DNA of 64,000 nt from Gammaproteobacteria bacterium (lineage in GTDB: Bacteria > Pseudomonadota > Gammaproteobacteria > Burkholderiales > Gallionellaceae), in NCBI GenBank assembly GCA_018814405.1, contig JAHIZO010000004.1, positions 124,001 to 188,000 of the forward strand, given 5' to 3'. Both the position numbers and the translations under genes were made by a program. Below the pieces are notes generated by a model, which was not told where the DNA came from, did no database searches, and saw only the letters and a program-made list of their open reading frames with translations. Positions 18,051-27,519 of this stretch are shown here, piece by piece. Each line of letters opens with the position of its first letter. Within the stretch, counting starts at the first letter, position 1.

Positions 18051-18251
18051 ATGGCAATTAATCCAGTAGATTCAAGCAGTAACTATGTTTCTCAAGTGCA
18101 GCCCCAGCCGCAGTCGCGCGAGGAGCGTGAGGTTGTCAAAGAACAGGACATTGCAGCCAAGGCTGTCGCCGCACAGGCAACGCAGGAACCGAAGCCGACC
18201 GTGAACACCCAAGGCCAGACCGTAGGTTCGGTCATCAACGTACAGGCCTGA
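18051..18251 (+). CDS. Small Gln-rich protein under FliA control, function unknown
   Basis: 66 residues from ATG 18051, with AGGAGG at 18039-18044. The protein is hydrophilic, has no signal peptide or Cys, and contains a central acidic/basic helix (SREEREVVKEQDIAAKAVAAQA) and a C-terminal TVNTQGQTVGSVINVQA segment. No family is recognised. The sigma-28 promoter and following terminator make it a monocistronic motility-regulon gene. Candidate roles are a flagellar accessory (FlaG-like size), an anti-sigma-like or a chemotaxis-coupled peptide, all speculative. Confidence 0.82.
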   Translation: MAINPVDSSSNYVSQVQPQPQSREEREVVKEQDIAAKAVAAQATQEPKPTVNTQGQTVGSVINVQA

Positions 18252-18275
18252 GTCGGTAAAGTTAGACAGAAAGAG

Positions 18276-18306
18276 ACGGGGGCGCAGCGATGCGCCCCCG
18301 TTTTTA
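18276..18306. terminator. Intrinsic terminator after the FliA-controlled gene
   Basis: GC-rich stem: the arm at 18276-18286 (acgggggcgca) pairs with 18291-18300 across a gcga loop, followed by TTTTTA. It reads on the plus strand, and its T-run overlaps the lipA stop codon on the other strand. Confidence 0.9.
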
Positions 18307-19245
18307 TATGGCGATACCTGCTTCTTCGGCTTGGATGTCGGCGAAATAGCTGCTTCTGACCATGGGTGCACAAGCGGCGTGTGAGAAACCCATTTTCTTC
18401 GCTTCTTCCTCGAACATCTTGAACGCCTCTGGCGTGACGTAGCGCAGCACCGGCAGGTGGCCGTTGGAAGGTTGCAGGTACTGACCCAGGGTCAGCATCT
18501 CTACATGGTGCTCGCGCAGGTCGCGCATCACTTGCAGCACTTCCTCGTCGGTCTCGCCCAGCCCCAGCATCAGCCCGGACTTGGTCATCACATGCGGGAA
18601 TCGTGCTTTGAAATCTTTGAGCAGTTTGAGTGAATGGGCATAGTCGGCACCGGGGCGGGCCATGGGATACAGGCGCGGCACGGTTTCCAGATTGTGGTTG
18701 AGCACATCCGGCAGCTCGCTGGCCATGGCTTCCAGCGCCACATCGAGGCGACCGCGGAAATCCGGGACCAGTGTTTCCAGCTTGGTGGTCGGCGATGCGG
18801 CACGGATCTCGCGCAGGCAATCGGAAAAGTGTTGTGCACCGCCATCGCGCAGGTCGTCACGATCTACGCTGGTGATGACGGCATAGCGCAGTTTGAGCAG
18901 GCCGATGGAGTGGGCGAGGTTCTTTGGCTCGTTTACATCGGGCGGCAGCGGCTTGCCGTGTGCCACATCGCAGAACGGGCAGCGGCGCGTGCAGATGTCG
19001 CCAAGGATCATGAAGCTGGCCGTGCCTTTGCCGAAGCATTCGCCGATGTTGGGGCAGGATGCTTCTTCGCACACGGTGTGCAGGCTGTGTTCGCGCAGCA
19101 TGCGCTTCACTTCGTTGTAACCCGCACCACTGCCTGATTTGACACGTATCCATTGCGGTTTGCGCAGGCGCTCCTGCAGTGGGATGATCTTGATCGGGTT
19201 GCGCGCGGTTTTGGCCGCGCCGGTCTGTTTGATAGGTTCGCTCAT
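18304..19245 (-). CDS. lipA: Lipoyl synthase
   Basis: 313 residues from ATG 19245; the frame is open far upstream, but the family's N-terminus starts here. This radical SAM enzyme inserts two sulfurs into octanoyl groups on carrier domains. The auxiliary cluster cysteines are C59, C64 and C70 ([12 protein letters not shown]), the radical-SAM cysteines are C85, C89 and C92 (CTRRCPFC), and the C-terminal RSSY motif is present. It is a single minus-strand gene; lipB is not adjacent. It diverges from sodB. Confidence 0.97.
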   Translation of the reverse strand: MSEPIKQTGAAKTARNPIKIIPLQERLRKPQWIRVKSGSGAGYNEVKRMLREHSLHTVCEEASCPNIGECFGKGTASFMILGDICTRRCPFCDVAHGKPLPPDVNEPKNLAHSIGLLKLRYAVITSVDRDDLRDGGAQHFSDCLREIRAASPTTKLETLVPDFRGRLDVALEAMASELPDVLNHNLETVPRLYPMARPGADYAHSLKLLKDFKARFPHVMTKSGLMLGLGETDEEVLQVMRDLREHHVEMLTLGQYLQPSNGHLPVLRYVTPEAFKMFEEEAKKMGFSHAACAPMVRSSYFADIQAEEAGIAI

Positions 19246-19292
19246 GGGGGCGGATTGTAAAGCATCCGGAATACCCAAGTATAAAAGTATGG

Positions 19293-19298
19293 TATATT
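19293..19298 (+). promoter_or_regulatory. Probable -10 box of sodB
   Basis: TATATT lies 56 bp before the sodB ATG in a locally AT-rich stretch (19280-19300) between divergent lipA and sodB. No clear -35 box or Fur box was identified. Confidence 0.45.
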
Positions 19299-19353
19299 CT
19301 TGCCCCGTGGCGAAGCCATCACCGCTCATCGAATTCATTACAAGGAGACTCTC

Positions 19354-19938
19354 ATGGAACACCAACTGCCAGCTCTTCCCTATGCCAAAGACGCACTCGC
19401 GCCGCACATGTCCGCCGAGACTTTCGACTATCACTACAGCAAGCACCATCAGGCTTATGTGACCAATCTGAACAACCTGATCAAGGGTACCGAATACGAA
19501 AGCCTCGATCTGGAAGCCATCGTCAAGAAGGCACCGGCTGGCGGCATCTATAACAATGCTGCGCAGGTTTCCAACCACACTTTCTTCTGGAACTGCATGA
19601 AGCCGAACGGTGGCGGTGCACCTTCCGGCGCACTGGCTGCAGCGATCGATGCCAAGTGGGGTTCGCTGGACGAGTTCAAGAAGGCATTTCAGGCTTCCGC
19701 CGTGGGTAACTTCGGTTCCGGCTGGACATGGCTGGTGAAGAAGGCCGACGGTTCCGTGGACATCGTGAACATGGGCGCTGCCGGTACGCCGCTGACTACA
19801 GCTGACAAGCCGCTGCTGTGCGTGGACGTGTGGGAGCACGCTTACTACATCGACTACCGCAACGCGCGTCCCAAGTTCGTCGAGACATTCTTGGGCAATC
19901 TGGTGAACTGGGCATTCGCGGAAAAGAATTTCGCGTGA
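19354..19938 (+). CDS. sodB: Superoxide dismutase, iron type
   Basis: 194 residues from ATG 19354 with AAGGAG at 19342-19347. Metal ligands are His27, His75, Asp158 and His162 ([11 protein letters not shown]). The [15 protein letters not shown] and [10 protein letters not shown] motifs point to Fe-SOD rather than Mn-SOD. It converts superoxide to oxygen and hydrogen peroxide in the cytoplasm. It is monocistronic, with its own promoter and terminator. Confidence 0.96.
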   Translation: MEHQLPALPYAKDALAPHMSAETFDYHYSKHHQAYVTNLNNLIKGTEYESLDLEAIVKKAPAGGIYNNAAQVSNHTFFWNCMKPNGGGAPSGALAAAIDAKWGSLDEFKKAFQASAVGNFGSGWTWLVKKADGSVDIVNMGAAGTPLTTADKPLLCVDVWEHAYYIDYRNARPKFVETFLGNLVNWAFAEKNFA

Positions 19939-19961
19939 TCCTGCGGTAAATCAACTCCACA

Positions 19962-21341
19962 TCAAGGCCGGGGCATTGCTCCGGCCTTTTTGTTTTTTAG
20001 CTTTTGCAGATTGGCGAACGCTTCTGCATGTTGCGGATCAATGCGCAACGCGGATTCGAATTCCTGACGTGCATCCTCATCGCGTCCATCCAGTAGATAG
20101 GCATGACCGAGATTGTTATGAACGCGCGCTTTGCCGGGGGATTTTTGCACGGTGTCTTCCCATAATGCGATCTCGCTGCGGTAATCCTGATTGCGCTGGA
20201 TGGTTAGCAGGCTGCAAGCAAATAAGAGTGTAATGAGCACAGAGAGGAAGGGGATGCGCTGAAAACGGATTGCTATCTCTATGCACAGCGCGAGGCAGAG
20301 CGGCCAGGCGGCCAAGTACAACTGGCGCTCATTGGCAACATCCATGCGCGGCAACAGCAGATAGAGCGGCATTAGTTGCAACAGAGCCCAGACTAGTGCG
20401 AACGACAGCCATGGCCGAGTACGGCGTGCGCGCCAACTGGTCGCAAGCAGGAGCAGCGAAATGCCTAAGGAGAGTGGCGCATCCAGCAGCTTGTGGTAGA
20501 TGGGATGGTCGGGATCGATGTTGAGCCAGAAAGGGAAAAGCCATTGTTTGAGCAGCCAGAGAGCGCCAGCTAGTTGCGTCGCAAAATTGCCGTCTACAGT
20601 GTTGAAGTTGGCACTGCGTAGCATCTGTGACTGGTAGCTATCGCTGAACAGAAAGAATAGCGCAGCGAACAGTAGCAACAGCCAACTGCTCCATTGCCGA
20701 GCATACATTGCAGGTTCAGGCTTGATGGCGAACCGTTCCCAAAGCAAAAGCGCAAACGGAAAGGTCACGGCGGTTTCCTTGGTCAGCAGTGCGGCGGCGA
20801 AACAAAGCGGTGTCATCACGTGCAGCCAAAGACGATTTTTTTGTAGTCGGCCTTGTGTGTATGACAGCAAACCAGCCAGATAGAACAAGCTCATCAAGGA
20901 AGTGGAACGGCCACTGATGTAAGTCACAGCTTCAGTGTTTGCCGGGTGCAGCGCGAACAGCAGAGCAATCAATATCGCAAGTGAAGAGATCGGGCGAAGG
21001 CGCTCGTGTCGTGAGATGAAATGCTGTGAAAGAAGATAGACCAGCCAGCAGGTGACGAGATGGATCAGCAGATTACTGAGGTGGAATCCAGTCGCGCCCC
21101 AGCTCAGCGTCCAGTCCAGTGTGTAACTGGCTTTGAGCAGGGCGCGGATACCGTGGCCGAGTCCGGCCAGCCATGTCCGCCAACTGTGTACGCCTTCCTG
21201 ATAAACGATGACCTTGTAGTCGTCGAACTGGAATACTGCGAACAAGGCGTTCGCATATGCCAGCAGCACGGCCAGCGTCAGCCAGCCGAAGGCTTCCCAG
21301 CCGCGCTCAATGCGATTGGCGGGCGTGTTCGAATGCGACAT
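19962..21341 (-). CDS. Polytopic GT-C-like membrane protein with C-terminal TPR
   Basis: 459 residues with about ten predicted transmembrane helices and a FQFDDY motif after the first helix, which resembles the acidic motif of GT-C glycosyltransferases (PMT/ArnT/TMTC types). The C-terminal ~60 residues form a tetratricopeptide repeat (ARVHNNLGHAYLLDGRDEDARQEF). This TM-plus-TPR layout is that of TMTC-like O-mannosyltransferase homologues. Donor and acceptor are unknown. The 5' end overlaps the upstream carboxypeptidase gene by 35 bp. Confidence 0.75.
   Translation of the reverse strand: MSHSNTPANRIERGWEAFGWLTLAVLLAYANALFAVFQFDDYKVIVYQEGVHSWRTWLAGLGHGIRALLKASYTLDWTLSWGATGFHLSNLLIHLVTCWLVYLLSQHFISRHERLRPISSLAILIALLFALHPANTEAVTYISGRSTSLMSLFYLAGLLSYTQGRLQKNRLWLHVMTPLCFAAALLTKETAVTFPFALLLWERFAIKPEPAMYARQWSSWLLLLFAALFFLFSDSYQSQMLRSANFNTVDGNFATQLAGALWLLKQWLFPFWLNIDPDHPIYHKLLDAPLSLGISLLLLATSWRARRTRPWLSFALVWALLQLMPLYLLLPRMDVANERQLYLAAWPLCLALCIEIAIRFQRIPFLSVLITLLFACSLLTIQRNQDYRSEIALWEDTVQKSPGKARVHNNLGHAYLLDGRDEDARQEFESALRIDPQHAEAFANLQKLKNKKAGAMPRP
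19964..19996. terminator. Terminator after sodB
   Basis: Stem aaggccgg (19964-19971) with ccggcctt (19981-19988), then a T-rich run. It also overlaps the 3' end of the convergent membrane-protein gene, whose last codons run through the stem. Confidence 0.85.
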
Positions 21342-22104
21342 CGAGGATATCTACCGCGTCCCACCAGCGATCGTTGCCATGCAGCAGTACCAGCAAAACC
21401 CGGGTATCGCCGCGCTTGGCATAGGCGATAAGACACTTCCCTGCACGCGAGGTATAACCGGTTTTGAGTCCGAATGCGCCCCGGTAGCGACCAATCAGCG
21501 CGTTCTTGTTTTCGAAGCGAATGTCGCGCTTGCCGTCGTTGCTGCGAATGCCGGTTTCGATGCGCGAGGTGAACGTGAGCAACTGAGGGTGGCTGATAAC
21601 TTCATGTGCCAGAAGAGCGAGATCGTGCGCGCTCGAATAGTGGTTCTTTGCGTCATGACCGCAGGCATTCTCGAAATGCGTGTCGTGCATGCCGAGTGCC
21701 GAGGCACGTTTGTTCATGCGTTTGACGAATTCGCGCTCACTGCCAGCGATCGCATCGGCCAGTGCATGACAGGCATCGTTGGCCGAGGCTATCAGGGTGG
21801 CGGCCAGCAGGTCTTGCAGCATGTAACGCTCGCCTGATTTGAGTTTGATGCGCGCACCGGTTTCGCGCGCGGCGGCAGGGGAGATAGTGGTGAGCTGTTC
21901 CAGATCGCCCTGCTCGATCACCAACAAGGCGGTCATCAGTTTGGTCAGGCTGGCTGGCGGCAGATGTGCGTTTGCCTTGTGCTCCCAAGTCGGTTTGCCG
22001 TCGATCTCGACCAGGTAAGCGCTCGCCACTTCGGGGAACAGATCGGGCAGGGCTGCGGCCAGCGTGACGTGGCACAACAGCCACAACCCGATCAGGTGGC
22101 GCAT
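21307..22104 (-). CDS. D-alanyl-D-alanine carboxypeptidase (peptidase S11 family)
   Basis: 265 residues with an N-terminal signal peptide. All three penicillin-binding motifs are present: SLTK (Ser52, Lys55), SAN (108-110) and KTG (215-217). It trims the terminal D-Ala from peptidoglycan pentapeptides in the periplasm. It is shorter than PBP5/6 (about 400), because the C-terminal beta domain and membrane-anchor helix are missing, so the enzyme is probably soluble. It lies 3 bp after the DUF3617 gene and overlaps the GT-C-like gene, consistent with one envelope operon. Confidence 0.92.
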   Translation of the reverse strand: MRHLIGLWLLCHVTLAAALPDLFPEVASAYLVEIDGKPTWEHKANAHLPPASLTKLMTALLVIEQGDLEQLTTISPAAARETGARIKLKSGERYMLQDLLAATLIASANDACHALADAIAGSEREFVKRMNKRASALGMHDTHFENACGHDAKNHYSSAHDLALLAHEVISHPQLLTFTSRIETGIRSNDGKRDIRFENKNALIGRYRGAFGLKTGYTSRAGKCLIAYAKRGDTRVLLVLLHGNDRWWDAVDILDVAFEHARQSH

Positions 22105-22106
22105 GG

Positions 22107-23033
22107 TCAGAAGCCGAACAATCCTTTTAGTTTCTTGGCGCCATCGATAGCGCCGCCGACTGGATTGTCGGTGATCATGTCAGAGGAGCGTGAAGAGCTG
22201 GTGAAGCTGCGCCCTTGCATGTCAGAGAACTTGGCGTGCTCCTTCGGGCAGGCTTCTTCCATGTCTTCATAGTTGCCTTGGTTCACCTTTTGGCAGATAG
22301 ACTTGGTCAGCGCCTTCATGTCTATTTTGCATGCTTTTGCGACGGAAGTATCTGAAGTGTCATCATGTTTGACCAGTGCCAGATAAACATCGGTCTTCTT
22401 GGCGGCATCCTTGCTGATGACCTTGCACGCGTATTTCTGATTCTTGGCGCACATCGCGTGCGGGCCGAAGAACTGGTTGCTCATCAGTTGCGCGGCGTCA
22501 TAGCGCCCCACTTCGCATTGTTCCGCCATGCCGGCCGCCATCTGCGCCTTGGCCATGCCCATCATCTCGTTCATGTCTTCCATGCCCTTGCCGCCCACAA
22601 CCACCGGGTCGGAGGTGTCGCAGGATTTGCCGATGCGTTTGCCGCGATAGCTGGCAGTCATGTCGAACTTTTCGCCGTCTGCTGTGCCGCTCATACGGCT
22701 CGTGCCCTGATAACTACTCTTGCCGTGGGTGATCTCACCGCTGCCGCTCATCTTCTGGCCGTCGCCATCACAGCGCATCTTCCAGGTGGTTTTGCTGCCG
22801 GAGTGTTTGACGTCGCTCACCTTGCAGTTGCCGTCCCGTTCCATCATCTGCTTCGGGTCCGGCTCGCCGCTCTTGGGCTGGCACACGGTCAGGGTGGTCT
22901 CGGGCATCGCATAGGGCATGCCGACCATCTCTGACTTGGTGGTGACCTCCCATGTTTCGCCAGCCGCGGCTTGTGCAAGGGGCGCGTACATCGTCACCAG
23001 TAGTGCGATCAAAACACATGAAAGTCTTTGCAT
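22107..23033 (-). CDS. DUF3617 domain secreted protein
   Basis: 308 residues; GGAGG precedes the ATG. A cleavable signal peptide (ending ...APLAQAAAG) is followed by a DUF3617 domain (GETWEVTTKSEMVGMPYAMPETTLTVCQPK, then KTTWKMRCDGDGQKMSGSGEITHG). Several Cys suggest periplasmic disulfides. The function of the family is unknown. It is first in the series DUF3617 - carboxypeptidase - GT-C-like. Confidence 0.85.
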   Translation of the reverse strand: MQRLSCVLIALLVTMYAPLAQAAAGETWEVTTKSEMVGMPYAMPETTLTVCQPKSGEPDPKQMMERDGNCKVSDVKHSGSKTTWKMRCDGDGQKMSGSGEITHGKSSYQGTSRMSGTADGEKFDMTASYRGKRIGKSCDTSDPVVVGGKGMEDMNEMMGMAKAQMAAGMAEQCEVGRYDAAQLMSNQFFGPHAMCAKNQKYACKVISKDAAKKTDVYLALVKHDDTSDTSVAKACKIDMKALTKSICQKVNQGNYEDMEEACPKEHAKFSDMQGRSFTSSSRSSDMITDNPVGGAIDGAKKLKGLFGF

Positions 23034-23178
23034 GGCAACCTCCGAAGGAAGGGTTTGGGTGCGGGATAGCGTAGCGGATTCTTTACCTTCCCGGGCAGGG
23101 CGTCAAGATGATGATCGGGTAGGAAGCAGGCGCCGCCTCGGTTATCATGCACGCCCTCCCCAGATTCGATTTTTTGCC

Positions 23179-23964
23179 ATGAATCCTACACTTGTCTTTG
23201 ACATCGAAACCATCCCGGACATCGCCGGCCTGCGTACCCTTTACGAGCTAGACGCTGAAGTCAGCGACACCGAGGTCGCAGAGATGGCGTTCCAGATGCG
23301 CCGCCAGAAGATCGGCAGCGATTTCCTGCCGCATCATCTGCAGCGTGTGGCGGCGATCTCCTGTGTGCTGCGCGAGGGCGACAACTTCAAAGTGTGGTCG
23401 CTCGGCGAAGAGGGCGAGGACGAAGGCAGCATCATCCAGCGCTTTTTCGACGGCATCGAAAAATACACGCCGCAGATCGTGTCGTGGAATGGCAGTGGTT
23501 TCGACCTGCCGGTGCTGCACTACCGCGGTCTGATCCACGGTATCCAGTGCCCGCGCTACTGGGACATGGGCGAGGATGATCGTGACTTCAAATGGAATAA
23601 CTACATCAGCCGCTACCACACGCGCCACTTAGATCTGATGGATCTGCTGGCGATGTACTCCGGCCGAGCCAATGCGCCGCTGGACGATCTGGCCAAATTG
23701 ATCGGTTTTCCCGGCAAGCTGGGCATGGACGGCAGCAAAGTGTGGGAGGCGTATCAGCAAGGCAAGCTGGCGGAGATACGTAATTATTGCGAGACCGATG
23801 TGGTGAACACGTATCTGGTGTTCGCGCGTTTCCTGCTGATGCGCGGCCAGTTCAGCAAGGCGCGCTATGAACAGGAGATTGAACTGGTGCGCAGCAACCT
23901 AGCAAAGTCCAGCGAAGCGCACTGGGCGGAGTATCTGGCGGCCTGGAACAAGAGCAAACCTTAA
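23179..23964 (+). CDS. PolB-like 3'-5' exonuclease
   Basis: 261 residues from ATG 23179. DEDD-family motifs: LVFDIETIPD (Exo I, Asp and Glu), IVSWNGSGFDLPVL (Exo II) and YCETDVVNTYLVFARFL (Exo III). This is the stand-alone DNA polymerase B exonuclease-2-like family, expected to degrade DNA or RNA from the 3' end with two metal ions. It is first in a plus-strand run with the GRDP-like gene and rlmD. Confidence 0.88.
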   Translation: MNPTLVFDIETIPDIAGLRTLYELDAEVSDTEVAEMAFQMRRQKIGSDFLPHHLQRVAAISCVLREGDNFKVWSLGEEGEDEGSIIQRFFDGIEKYTPQIVSWNGSGFDLPVLHYRGLIHGIQCPRYWDMGEDDRDFKWNNYISRYHTRHLDLMDLLAMYSGRANAPLDDLAKLIGFPGKLGMDGSKVWEAYQQGKLAEIRNYCETDVVNTYLVFARFLLMRGQFSKARYEQEIELVRSNLAKSSEAHWAEYLAAWNKSKP

Positions 23965-23979
23965 GGTTAGGACGGGCAC

Positions 23980-24624
23980 ATGAAGCTGATCCTGTTCGGG
24001 CTGATTGCCATCATACTGTTCGTGATCTACCGGCGGTGGGTATGGAACCGTCGCCTTGGATTTATGAAGGACTACCAGTTGCCGGATGCCGTGCTGGAAC
24101 GTTTCCGTCAGAAGCGGAGCGGCTTGAGCGCTGAACAGGAGAGGCGGGTGCGCGATGCCTTGTACCAGTACTTCCATATCTGCCAGCGTGCACGCGGAAA
24201 GTTCGTGTCCATGCCATCGCAGGTGGTGGACGACCTGTGGCATGACTTCATCCTGTTCACGCGCAACTACGAGCGATTTTGCGACAAGGCATTCGGCCGC
24301 TTTCTGCATCACACACCGGTTGAGGCGATGTCCACGCCGACGCTGGCTACAGACGGCATACGGCGCACCTGGTTCCATGCCTGCCGGATGGAGGGGATAG
24401 ACCCGAAACAGCCGGCGCGCTTGCCCTTGCTGTTCGCGCTGGATGCCGAACTCGGCATCGCGGAAGGTTTTCATTACACGCTGAATTGCGAGCAGACGGC
24501 GACATCGTCGAACAATACTTTCTGTGCGTCCAGCATAGGATGCGGCGGCAGCAGTAGTGGATGTGGTGGTGATAGTGGTCATGGCGATGGAGGCGGTGGC
24601 GGTTGTGGTGGTGGCGGAGATTAG
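23980..24624 (+). CDS. Glycine-rich-domain (GRDP-like) membrane-anchored protein
   Basis: 214 residues. An N-terminal helix (3-18) likely anchors it in the membrane. The middle carries the family core VVDDLWHDFILFTRNYERFCDKAFGRFLHHTP with conserved Trp, His and Asp. The last ~45 residues are a Gly/Cys/Ser tail with CGG repeats (Cys in C-G-G-x spacing and one His). Such tails are common in bacterial membrane proteins of unknown function and may bind metal or be exposed and flexible. It sits 15 bp after the exonuclease and 6 bp before rlmD. Confidence 0.75.
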   Translation: MKLILFGLIAIILFVIYRRWVWNRRLGFMKDYQLPDAVLERFRQKRSGLSAEQERRVRDALYQYFHICQRARGKFVSMPSQVVDDLWHDFILFTRNYERFCDKAFGRFLHHTPVEAMSTPTLATDGIRRTWFHACRMEGIDPKQPARLPLLFALDAELGIAEGFHYTLNCEQTATSSNNTFCASSIGCGGSSSGCGGDSGHGDGGGGGCGGGGD

Positions 24625-24630
24625 GAAAGT

Positions 24631-25953
24631 ATGGAAAACAATGTTGTATCGATCGAATCCATCGATCAGGAAGGGCGCGGCATCGCGCATCATGAAGGCA
24701 AGGTGATCTTCATCGAAGGCGCATTGCCGGGTGAGCGCGTGACATATGCCTCGTATCGCAGGAAACCCAGTTTCGAGATGGCGCAGGCGACCAGCATCGC
24801 CAACCATTCCTTTATGCGCGTACAGCCCAAGTGCATCCACTTTGGCGTGTGCGGCGGATGCGCCATGCAGCATCTGGATTCCGGCGCGCAGGTCGCGGTG
24901 AAACAGCGCATTCTGGAAGAGAATCTGGCGCGCATCGGCAAGGTCAAACCTGAGACCATCCTTTCCCCCATACACGGCAGTTACTGGGGCTATCGCCAGC
25001 GCGCCCGTATCGGTGTGCGCCATGTGTTGAAGAAGGGCAGGACGCTGGTAGGTTTCCATGAGAAGCGCAGCAGCTTCGTGGCCGACTTGTCACGCTGCGA
25101 GATCCTCTCTCCCAAGATATCCGCGTTGATCCCCTTGCTGTCCGAGATGATCCACGGCCTGTCCATCCGCGACCATCTGCCGCAGATCGAGATCGCCTGC
25201 GGCGATGATGTGGATGTATTGGTGCTGCGCATCATGCAGCCGCTGACAGCAGATGATGAAGCGACGCTGCGTGCATTTGCCGATGCGCATGACATTCAGT
25301 TCTGGTTGCAGACCAAAGGGCCTGAGACGGTGGTGCCGTTCCATCCGCTGGTCGCGCCGCCGCTCAGTTACAGCTTGCCCGAGTTTGCTGTCGAGATGCC
25401 GTTCGCGCCGACCGAGTTCACCCAGGTCAACCACCAGCTCAACCGTGTGATGGTGCACCGCGCTTTGCGCCTGCTCGATGCGCAATCCCATGAAAATATC
25501 GCGGACTTCTTCTGTGGATTGGGTAACTTCACCTTGCCCATCGCGCGCAGCGGTGCACAGGTGCTGGGTGTCGAGGGCAGTGCCGCACTGGTTAAGCGCG
25601 CCATGCAGGGGGCTGAACATAATGGCCTGACCGGCAATACGAAGTTCATGGATATGAACCTGTTCGAGATGGATGAAGAGAAGTTGAAGAAGCTCGGGTC
25701 ATTCGACAAATGGCTGGTCGATCCGCCGCGCGATGGTGCTTTCGAGCTGCTCAAGTCCATCACGCCCGAGACTGCGCCGCAACGCATTGTCTACGTAAGT
25801 TGCAATCCGGCCACGCTGGCACGTGATGCGGAAGTGCTGGTGCGTGATAAGGGATACGTGCTGAAAGCCGCTGGCGTGATGAACATGTTCCCTCAGACGG
25901 CTCATGTGGAGTCCATTGCGTTGTTTGTGAGAGAGGAAGGTGCGGCAGCATGA
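24631..25953 (+). CDS. rlmD: 23S rRNA (uracil1939-C5)-methyltransferase
   Basis: 440 residues. An N-terminal TRAM-like domain is followed by the Fe-S cysteines C68, C74 and C77 ([10 protein letters not shown]) with a fourth in LSRCEIL. The SAM domain has [17 protein letters not shown], then LVDPPRDG and the nucleophile in [13 protein letters not shown]. Length and motifs fit RlmD (RumA) rather than TrmA. It overlaps the rhodanese gene by 4 bp. Confidence 0.95.
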   Translation: MENNVVSIESIDQEGRGIAHHEGKVIFIEGALPGERVTYASYRRKPSFEMAQATSIANHSFMRVQPKCIHFGVCGGCAMQHLDSGAQVAVKQRILEENLARIGKVKPETILSPIHGSYWGYRQRARIGVRHVLKKGRTLVGFHEKRSSFVADLSRCEILSPKISALIPLLSEMIHGLSIRDHLPQIEIACGDDVDVLVLRIMQPLTADDEATLRAFADAHDIQFWLQTKGPETVVPFHPLVAPPLSYSLPEFAVEMPFAPTEFTQVNHQLNRVMVHRALRLLDAQSHENIADFFCGLGNFTLPIARSGAQVLGVEGSAALVKRAMQGAEHNGLTGNTKFMDMNLFEMDEEKLKKLGSFDKWLVDPPRDGAFELLKSITPETAPQRIVYVSCNPATLARDAEVLVRDKGYVLKAAGVMNMFPQTAHVESIALFVREEGAAA

Positions 25954-26414
25954 AACGTTATGACGACCTGGTTAACGAAGCGCTTGTACGAGTGAAGGAA
26001 GTCACGCCGTGGGACTTCGGGCGTCGTTATCAAGCGGGTGACGTGCCCTTGCTACTGGATATCCGCGAGCCGGCAGAGTTCGAGACGATGCGTATCCCCG
26101 GTTCTATCAATGTGCCGCGCGGTATTCTGGAGCAATCCTGCGAATGGGATTACGACGAGACTGTGCCCGAGTTGGCCAGTGATCGTGAGCGCGAGATCGT
26201 GGTGATCTGCCGCTCGGGTAAACGCTCTGTGCTGGCGGCTGATGTGATGCAGCAGATGGGCTTCAGCAATGTTGTTTCGCTCAAGCTCGGCATACGCGGC
26301 TGGAACGATGCTGAGTTGCCGATGGAAGATGCCAACTGCAATGTCATTGATGCAGATGCGGGCGATGAATTGTTGGCTTCGCGCATAAAGCCAGAACAAC
26401 TTAAACCGAAGTGA
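25950..26414 (+). CDS. Rhodanese-like sulfurtransferase
   Basis: 154 residues with a single rhodanese domain: [25 protein letters not shown] and the active-site loop VICRSGKRS, whose Cys can carry a persulfide. No signal peptide is present. The start overlaps the rlmD stop (ATGA). The substrate is unknown. It ends abutting the convergent HopJ-like gene. Confidence 0.9.
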   Translation: MKRYDDLVNEALVRVKEVTPWDFGRRYQAGDVPLLLDIREPAEFETMRIPGSINVPRGILEQSCEWDYDETVPELASDREREIVVICRSGKRSVLAADVMQQMGFSNVVSLKLGIRGWNDAELPMEDANCNVIDADAGDELLASRIKPEQLKPK

Positions 26415-26765
26415 TCAGGCACCTTTTGGCGTTAATGCATCACTCTCGAACGCAACACCTTCCCAGCCACTCTGCATGAAGTTGCGGATGTTCGCATGGT
26501 CAGCACCATCCGGATTGCCGAGTACATCCTTGCGGTAGTAATCACCGAAGCATGTCAGCGTCTGTTGTGGTGACAATTTATTCAACTTCGCGAAAGAGAA
26601 AAGTTTGCACGAGCCGTTGTTCTGGCCGGCTTCATTGCTTGTCGCACCATTTTTAAAGGCGGTAGGCGTGAAGTCGTAAAGCTCCTCGATCAATGCCATC
26701 GTTTCGGTGAAACAGATACTGTCAGGTGCGTCATTCAGCCGTTGCAGAAAAGTATTGAGTGACAT
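26415..26765 (-). CDS. HopJ-family protein
   Basis: 116 residues, matching in pattern the small HopJ type III effector-like family (FLQRLNDAPDSICFTETMALIEELYDFTPTAFKNG, FGDYYRKDVLGNPDGADHANIRNFMQSGWEGVAFE). Despite the name, these proteins are common in non-pathogens and their role is unknown. No secretion genes are near. A terminator separates it from the BI-1-like gene. Confidence 0.85.
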   Translation of the reverse strand: MSLNTFLQRLNDAPDSICFTETMALIEELYDFTPTAFKNGATSNEAGQNNGSCKLFSFAKLNKLSPQQTLTCFGDYYRKDVLGNPDGADHANIRNFMQSGWEGVAFESDALTPKGA

Positions 26766-26780
26766 ATTGATATTCCATAC

Positions 26781-26816
26781 TTAAAAAATAGAAAAGGCGG
26801 CCAACAGGCCGCCTTT
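26781..26816 (-). terminator. Terminator after the BI-1 family gene
   Basis: Stem aaaggcggcc with ggccgccttt (about 26793-26816) around an aaca loop. On the minus strand it is followed by a T-run, the complement of ttaaaaaata at 26781-26790. It ends the 26833-27519 gene. Confidence 0.88.
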
Positions 26817-26832
26817 GTGTTGGATCGCGTGT

Positions 26833-27519
26833 TTAGTCGCGTTCGCCTGTGAATGCCATCAGCAATTGAAGCAAGTTGATGAACAGGTTGTAGATGCTCA
26901 GATACAGACCCAGAGTCGCCATCACGTAGTTGGTCTCGCCACCGTTCACGATGCGGCTCACGTCGAACAGGATGTAGGCAGAGAAGATCAGCACTGCGAT
27001 CGCAGAGATGGTCAGCGACAGTGCCGGGATCTGGAAGAACAGGTTGGCCAGCGAAGCGACGATCAGCAGGATCAGGCCGATGAACAGGAACTTGCCCATG
27101 AAGCTGAAATCCTTCTTGGTCACGGTAGCGATGGTGGCCAGCGAGAAGAAGATGATGCCGGTACCGCCTGCGGCCATGCCGATCAGTTGTGCGCCGTTCT
27201 TCAGGTGCAGGGCGACTTGCAAGATCGGGCCGAGGAACACGCCGGCGACGAAAGTGAAGCCGAGCAGGGCGGCGATGCCCCATATGCTGTTACGCAGGGC
27301 AGAGACGGCGAACATCATGCCTATCATCAGGCCGAACATGATCAGCGAAGACATAATGGGACTGGCAGCCATGAAGGAGAGGTCCATCGAAGTGCCGATG
27401 AACGCGCCGATCACGGTCGGAATCATGGTCAGCGACAACATCATGTAGGTGTTGCGCAAAACCTTGTTCTTTTCTGTGGCAAGTGTGCCGATGGTGGCTG
27501 TCTGAGTCTGATAGTTCAT
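26833..27519 (-). CDS. Bax inhibitor-1/YccA family membrane protein
   Basis: 228 residues with seven predicted transmembrane helices and the family signature (RNTYMMLSLTMIPTVIGAFIG near the N-terminus; DVSRIVNGGETNYVMATLGLYLSIYNLFINLLQLL near the end). Bacterial YccA modulates the FtsH protease, and related proteins act as pH-sensitive calcium leaks; which applies here is not known. It is monocistronic with its own terminator. Confidence 0.92.
   Translation of the reverse strand: MNYQTQTATIGTLATEKNKVLRNTYMMLSLTMIPTVIGAFIGTSMDLSFMAASPIMSSLIMFGLMIGMMFAVSALRNSIWGIAALLGFTFVAGVFLGPILQVALHLKNGAQLIGMAAGGTGIIFFSLATIATVTKKDFSFMGKFLFIGLILLIVASLANLFFQIPALSLTISAIAVLIFSAYILFDVSRIVNGGETNYVMATLGLYLSIYNLFINLLQLLMAFTGERD

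Noticed and set aside
19246-19839. Upstream extension of lipA
   Set aside because: It runs antisense through sodB; the LipA family N-terminus begins at 19245.
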